A stretch of 64,000 nucleotides of DNA from Marinobacter sp. ANT_B65 (lineage in GTDB: Bacteria > Pseudomonadota > Gammaproteobacteria > Pseudomonadales > Oleiphilaceae). The notes below the pieces were generated by a model. The model had not been told where the DNA came from, did not search any database, and worked only from the letters and a program-made list of their open reading frames with translations. Below are positions 60,686 to 64,000 of the stretch, in pieces. Position numbers and translations under genes: made by a program. Within the stretch, counting starts at the first letter, position 1; each line of letters opens with the position of its first letter. The stretch spans positions 447,226-511,225 of the forward strand of contig NZ_NXGV01000001.1 of assembly GCF_002407605.1 (NCBI RefSeq), written 5' to 3'.

Positions 60686-61657
60686 ATGACGAGAAAGACA
60701 TTAGGTTTAACCCGAAAACGAACTAAAGACGCTAAGCCAGTGGCTGAGGAAGCCGAAGCTATGGTTGAGGTGGAAGGTGAGGTCGATCCACAAAAACGCT
60801 TTTTAAATGCTGCGGCTATCAATCCAGCGCCGGGGATTCGCTTGGAGTCGGGTTCAGAAAAACTCACGGTGCGCGCGATGGATTTGATCACGCCGATTGG
60901 AATGGGGCAGCGGGGTTTGATAGTTGCGCCGCCGGGGTCTGGAAAGTCGACGATTTTGAAACATATTTGCCAGGCGGTGGGAAAAGCGTATCCCGAGATT
61001 AAACTTTACGCGTTATTGGTAGATGAGCGCCCCGAAGAGGTCACTGATTTCAGGCGCAGCGTCCCGGCTGAGGTACACGCTTCTTCTTCGGATGAAAGCT
61101 ATGCTCATCACGTCCGCGTTGCCAATGAGCTTCTTGATATCGCCCGCCAGCAAGCAGGCGAGGGTCACAACGTCATGATTGTGATTGATTCTCTTACGAG
61201 GCTTTCGCGTGTGCATAATGCGGAGCGAAAGAGCAGCGGTCGTACTATGTCTGGCGGGATGGATGCTCGGGCGATGGAGATTCCGCGGAGGTTGTTTGGC
61301 GCTGCACGAAACATTGAGAATGGCGGCTCGCTGACCATTTTGGCAACCGTTTTGGTGGATACCGGCAGCCGTATGGACCAGGTTATCTTTGAGGAATTTA
61401 AGGGTACGGGGAACATGGAGCTGGTTTTATCGAGAGACGTGGCGAATCAGCGAATCTTTCCCGCGCTGGATATTTCGAAAAGCAGTACACGCCGTGAAGA
61501 GTTGCTGTTGGATCCAAAAGATTTAGACAAAATAAGAGCATTGCGCCGGGCGCTTGGCGGTCTTAAACCGCTAGAGGGCACAAAAAAGCTGGTTGAGCTG
61601 CTTGAGAAGTACCCCACAAATGCCGAGCTTCTGAAAAACATCCCCGGGCCAGGATGA
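60686..61657 (+). CDS. Rho-like ATPase lacking the N-terminal RNA-binding domain
   Basis: I start at ATG 60686 (323 residues, [20 protein letters not shown]); the open frame upstream has no resemblance. The protein is the Rho ring ATPase domain: [40 protein letters not shown], the R-loop region [20 protein letters not shown] and [20 protein letters not shown]. The Walker A is GSGKS where housekeeping Rho has KAGKT, and the cold-shock RNA-binding domain of normal Rho (about 420 residues) is absent. A basic, acidic-linker N-terminus replaces it. Motif copies flank the gene on both sides. It is a diverged second Rho, not the cell's main terminator. Confidence 0.82.
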   Translation: MTRKTLGLTRKRTKDAKPVAEEAEAMVEVEGEVDPQKRFLNAAAINPAPGIRLESGSEKLTVRAMDLITPIGMGQRGLIVAPPGSGKSTILKHICQAVGKAYPEIKLYALLVDERPEEVTDFRRSVPAEVHASSSDESYAHHVRVANELLDIARQQAGEGHNVMIVIDSLTRLSRVHNAERKSSGRTMSGGMDARAMEIPRRLFGAARNIENGGSLTILATVLVDTGSRMDQVIFEEFKGTGNMELVLSRDVANQRIFPALDISKSSTRREELLLDPKDLDKIRALRRALGGLKPLEGTKKLVELLEKYPTNAELLKNIPGPG

Positions 61658-61680
61658 TGATGCGTGTGAGTGATGACCTC

Positions 61681-61706
61681 GGGAAAACCGGGGCAGATCT
61701 ATTTTT
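61681..61706 (+). repeat. Cassette-array motif, copy 9
   Basis: Reads AACCGGGGCAGATCTATTTT. It lies 24 bases after the Rho-like stop codon and shares its downstream 16 bases with copy 5. Confidence 0.9.
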
Positions 61707-61746
61707 AGGCTTCTCTGATGGCTAGTGTTATGCATAGGGCGAGATT

Positions 61747-62130
61747 GTGTTGAGAAAACTGTTCGAAGAAAAAATATACGTAAAGATTTCGCGGAATCGC
61801 TTCGAGATCATGAAGGTGTCCGGTGAGCCTGTTGTCGAAATCGTTTGTTCTCCGGAACCGTTCAGCACATCCCGCCTACTGATCGGAGAATTCGTAAGAG
61901 CCGAGTATGAATTGCTCAATGGCATAAAGAAGGTACTTCCGAAAAAACTTATAAAACGAAGCCCGGCTGTACTAATGCACCCTGTTGAAATGACGGAGGG
62001 CGGGCTGTCTGAGGTTGAAGTAAAAGTTCTTCGGGAAGTTGCTTATGGGGCTGGGGCTCACCGGGTCGAGCTTTGGGAAGGGGAGGCGTTATCTCCTCAG
62101 CAAGCCTGTGAAAAATTAGAGAGCGCATAA
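61747..62130 (+). CDS. Small protein with MreB-like C-terminal segment
   Basis: A GTG start gives 127 residues. The C-terminal half (KRSPAVLMHPVEMTEGGLSE, then VEVKVLREVAYGAGAHRVEL) resembles the MreB stretch RPSPRVLVCVP...VERRAIRESALGAGA, part of the actin fold. The N-terminal half (LRKLFEEKIYVKISRNRFEI) could be a reduced first actin subdomain. ATP-binding motifs are not complete. I regard it as an MreB-related or MreB-derived protein of unknown role; the assignment is weak. Confidence 0.5.
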   Translation: MLRKLFEEKIYVKISRNRFEIMKVSGEPVVEIVCSPEPFSTSRLLIGEFVRAEYELLNGIKKVLPKKLIKRSPAVLMHPVEMTEGGLSEVEVKVLREVAYGAGAHRVELWEGEALSPQQACEKLESA

Positions 62131-62434
62131 CCAGTGCATGCGACGCACACTGGATTGAGGTTTTCCCCGGACTGCCCCGCCAAGTAAAACAGGTCTGCAC
62201 CGGTTTTCCAGTGGCTATGTGGGGCACCGCAACACCCAGTTCAGCGAAAAACAGGGACAGGTGTGTTTTTTAGGGCTACCATGGGGCGAATTGCACACCT
62301 GCCTGTATGGTCACGGAGGCGCAATCTGACCCCGCTTCATCGATCGTTTCCTGTTCCAGACAATTATTTCCTGTTTCGAATATCACAAATGTTTGAAGTT
62401 GGTTAATAAATCGCCAGTTAACTTGGAGAATATA
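62131..62434. other. Non-coding stretch with one motif copy
   Basis: These 304 bases contain a short inverted repeat after the preceding stop (CAGTGCATGCGACGCACACTG), motif copy 10, and mutated sequence without any open frame of note. The first motif-like words are followed by GGGGCGAATTGCACACCTGC. I see no gene. Confidence 0.5.
62245..62271 (+). repeat. Cassette-array motif, copy 10 (diverged)
   Basis: Reads AAACAGGGACAGGTGTGTTT. It keeps the GGGACAG core and T-rich end. Confidence 0.65.
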
Positions 62435-62596
62435 ATGAGCAAGAGTCCCGGAAAAGAAACATTAACTGCTGCCATGATTGAGAAGCAGACTGCTGCTTTT
62501 TTAAAGTCCGGCGGAGCTGTTGAGTATGTGGGCAAAGGTAAAAGCGGTCAGTACGCCTCTACAGGTTCAAAGCAGATTAGCCTGAAAGCTCGCTGA
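62435..62596 (+). CDS. 53-residue basic protein
   Basis: GGAG lies nine bases before the ATG at 62435; the frame is open from 62393, but the upstream part has no ribosome binding site. The protein reads SKSPGKETLTAAMIEKQTAA, FLKSGGAVEYVGKGKSGQYA and ends in LKAR. It is basic and Lys/Ser/Gly-rich, and could bind nucleic acid. I do not recognise it with certainty. Motif copy 11 begins at its stop codon. Confidence 0.6.
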   Translation: MSKSPGKETLTAAMIEKQTAAFLKSGGAVEYVGKGKSGQYASTGSKQISLKAR

Positions 62597-62618
62597 AAAC
62601 CTGGACAGATTTTTTTCC
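62594..62618 (+). repeat. Cassette-array motif, copy 11
   Basis: Reads AAACCTGGACAGATTTTTTT and begins inside the stop codon of the 53-residue gene. This is the last copy seen. Confidence 0.8.
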
Positions 62619-62874
62619 CGGCTTTATCTCGAGAAGGCACAGGTAAGTGCCTTAACACCGCGGTGGAACAGTTCTGCACAGAAAAACGAATGTTCCCCTG
62701 GCTGCTCAGCTACCAATAGTTGGCCACCGGATTCTCGGATACCGCCTTCAATCATCAGGTTGTCACTCAGCTCAAAGTCCTCGATGGTATGGCCCATGTG
62801 GTCCTGGCTGGTTGCACCTGCCCGTTCCCGGTAGGGCCGGCTGTCCAGGGTGAATCCGAATGCGGGCTTGCCCT

Positions 62875-63051
62875 TTAGTTCCGGTTCTTGCGGGTCCGTA
62901 AATAACGCCGGACACAGACGTAAAGAATCAGAAGAGCGTAGATATAGAACACCCACATACCCAGCCTTTGGAATACGGCCCAGGTAATGACCGCGATAAT
63001 GAGGCCTGTGATCAGTAGCGCAAGATCATCCTTGATTTTGGTTTTTGCCAT
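62875..63051 (-). CDS. Small two-helix membrane protein, possible immunity protein
   Basis: The 58 residues read AKTKIKDDLALLITGLIIAV, ITWAVFQRLGMWVFYIYALL, then a basic C-terminus (YVCVRRYLRTRKNRN). Two adjacent membrane helices with few polar residues are typical of bacteriocin-type immunity proteins. The ATG overlaps by one base the stop codon of the gene upstream on the minus strand (TGATG), so they are coupled. The role is inferred. Confidence 0.55.
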   Translation of the reverse strand: MAKTKIKDDLALLITGLIIAVITWAVFQRLGMWVFYIYALLILYVCVRRYLRTRKNRN

Positions 63052-63053
63052 CA

Positions 63054-63443
63054 GGAGTACTCGAAAAGTGTGTGCTGGTACCTGGCTTTAGTAGCAAAGG
63101 CTTTACGATTGGAGTGGTTCACATCGTAGACTTCGGGGTGCTGGATAAAGAATTCCTTATACCCCTTGAATTGCAGGTCATTTTTTTAGATGTAACTGAT
63201 CACGTCAATCATGCGAGTGCCGCAGCCCAGACTGCGACCTGTGGCTACCGCTGCGCTGCCAACTGCAGCTCCTGCGTACCCGACAAGCAGCAGACCACCG
63301 CCGATGACCAGTTTCTCTGCAGTGAAGGTTGCGCCCGCGAGTGTGCGTAACCCAATCTGAGCGCCAAATTTGTCGGTCAACTCGACAGACGCCGTGGCTA
63401 TCCCGAGATATTTCAGGAAGACAAGCAAATATTGACGATGCAC
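63054..63443 (-). pseudogene. Hydrophobic toxin-like module interrupted by a stop codon
   Basis: From ATG 63443 the frame reads HRQYLLVFLKYLGIATASVE, then EKLVIGGGLLLVGYAGAAVG, and stops at TAA after IDVISYI. In the same frame it continues KNDLQFKGYKEFFIQHPEVY, then DVNHSNRKAFATKARYQHTL and ends where the 58-residue membrane gene begins. The stop lies at a run of seven A, a likely slip or substitution site. The Gly-rich hydrophobic hairpin recalls module A. A toxin role is possible but not shown. Confidence 0.5.
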
Positions 63444-63504
63444 TTGTTTTTCGGTCTACTGATGCCCACTGCAGGATGCAATCAACGATAAAGGACTTTC
63501 GCTC

Positions 63505-63780
63505 ATGCCCCAATCCCTCGCGGTTACCGCGGACGAGGAAAGCTTCCTCGCCAACGGGAATCTCGAAGCCTTCTGGTTTAGCAGATTAAAAAAACGCGAT
63601 CCCGTGGCAAGAATAGGCTACGCGCTTTGGATATCGGATACTGACAAGCTCAAAGCTGCAATCCGCTCGGGCGATCCCGCTTTCTGGAATCAGAAGGGTT
63701 TCGCGTACTGGGAGCTCTTGGCCAGATCTACGGTGGTAAATCTTGCAACTGGCTTGGAACGGGCAGGGCAACTCCGATGA
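63505..63780 (+). CDS. Hypothetical 91-residue protein upstream of a lipoprotein gene
   Basis: The protein reads PQSLAVTADEESFLANGNLE, AFWFSRLKKRDPVARIGYAL and ends with VVNLATGLERAGQLR. AAAGGAC precedes the ATG. No signal peptide or known motif is seen. Its stop overlaps the next start (ATGATGG), so the two form an operon. It may be a small effector with the lipoprotein as partner, by analogy with the other modules in this island; that is speculation. Confidence 0.55.
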   Translation: MPQSLAVTADEESFLANGNLEAFWFSRLKKRDPVARIGYALWISDTDKLKAAIRSGDPAFWNQKGFAYWELLARSTVVNLATGLERAGQLR

Positions 63781-64000
63781 TGGCACTTCGTACTCTCTCG
63801 CCCGTACTGGCTCTATGTGCTGGCTGCGCACCTGCCATGGACAACAGCAGAAGCACTGAACATACAGATTGCTTGCTCAATCGATACCAGCTATCAGAGT
63901 TAAGCCATCCGGTTGAACAGGACGGAAACTTTGACACCAAGGACAATCTTTACGGGATGAGGGTAGAGATACCGGCGACCACCGTAGCCAATCAGATATC
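63777..64000 (+). CDS. Putative lipoprotein (3' end outside window)
   Basis: The frame starts MMALRTLSPVLALCAGCAPA and stays open to the end of the window. The hydrophobic leader followed by Cys in ALCAGC is a near-match to a lipobox, so export and lipidation are likely. After the Cys comes a hydrophilic part (DNSRSTEHTDCLLNQYQLSE). The family is not recognisable from the part present. Confidence 0.55.
   Translation, partial: MMALRTLSPVLALCAGCAPAMDNSRSTEHTDCLLNRYQLSELSHPVEQDGNFDTKDNLYGMRVEIPATTVANQI

Noticed and set aside
48936..62618. Integron cassette array with attC sites
   Set aside because: The repeated motif is not palindromic, and no pair of attC core sites or integrase gene is visible in the window.
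48936..62618. CRISPR array
   Set aside because: Motif copies are hundreds to thousands of bases apart, in both orientations, with genes between them.
62624..62956. 110-codon minus-strand frame
   Set aside because: It overlaps in another frame the 58-residue membrane gene, which has the more protein-like sequence.

Overview
The window looks like a chromosomal segment of a marine, halophilic gammaproteobacterium, most likely Marinobacter or a close relative. The evidence is the content: a glucosylglycerol-phosphate synthase fused to a phosphatase beside a GH13_18 phosphorylase of the glucosylglycerol type, a complete urtABCDE-ureDABCEFG-hupE locus, a TctCBA carboxylate transporter with its two-component system, and MHYT/GGDEF/EAL signalling. 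No rRNA, tRNA or CRISPR array was recognised by eye.

Layout. (1) 1-7.7 kb is an array of Rhs 3' ends ('orphan tips'). Each is a copy of the conserved Rhs core joined to a different toxin domain and followed by its own immunity gene: an unknown toxin, an RNase A-like toxin with a CdiI-type partner, a PoNe-like PD-(D/E)xK DNase with two tandem PoNi immunity genes, and a GHH-type HNH nuclease cut off from its core by a single in-frame stop codon. (2) 7.7-14.6 kb is a decayed, IS-rich stretch. It holds a PAAR fragment cut by an IS3 element, IS3 and IS630 scraps, a class 3 lipase effector candidate flanked by duplicated periplasmic proteins, an AAA ATPase and a 359-bp internally deleted IS. (3) 14.6-43.8 kb is ordinary high-GC core genome: Tct transporter and regulators, a TauE/SafE exporter, MscS, c-di-GMP enzymes, the glucosylglycerol pair, and the urea transporter plus urease cluster. 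The urease locus has a sigma-54/NtrC-like promoter and a large nested palindrome between ureF and ureG. (4) 43.8-64 kb is an accessory island with more AT-rich stretches. It opens with an OLD-family nuclease, a small membrane protein and a SNIPE-like (DUF4041 + GIY-YIG, membrane-anchored) phage-defence nuclease. It continues as an array of single genes and small modules (NYN, two NERD proteins, XRE, LRAT-like, a PD-(D/E)xK-like protein, an intact and a decayed HigBA, DUF4174, thioredoxin fragment, cold-shock/DUF1294, toxin/immunity modules, a Rho paralogue without the RNA-binding domain). At least thirteen copies of a short motif (core CCGGGACAGATTTATTTT), in both orientations and mostly next to stop codons, separate these genes.

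How it fits together. Core genes import urea (urt), hydrolyse it with nickel urease (ure, with hupE for nickel) and store or recycle glucosylglycerol for osmotic balance. The accessory parts are dominated by conflict genes: contact-dependent toxins with immunity genes, phage-defence nucleases and toxin-antitoxin pairs. They carry many signs of cassette shuffling, including repeated cores, scars joining pieces of two distant genes, nonsense codons and truncated ORFs. The most unusual items are the motif-bounded cassette array, the Rho paralogue inside it, and the second toxin/immunity array at 58.2-60.2 kb.
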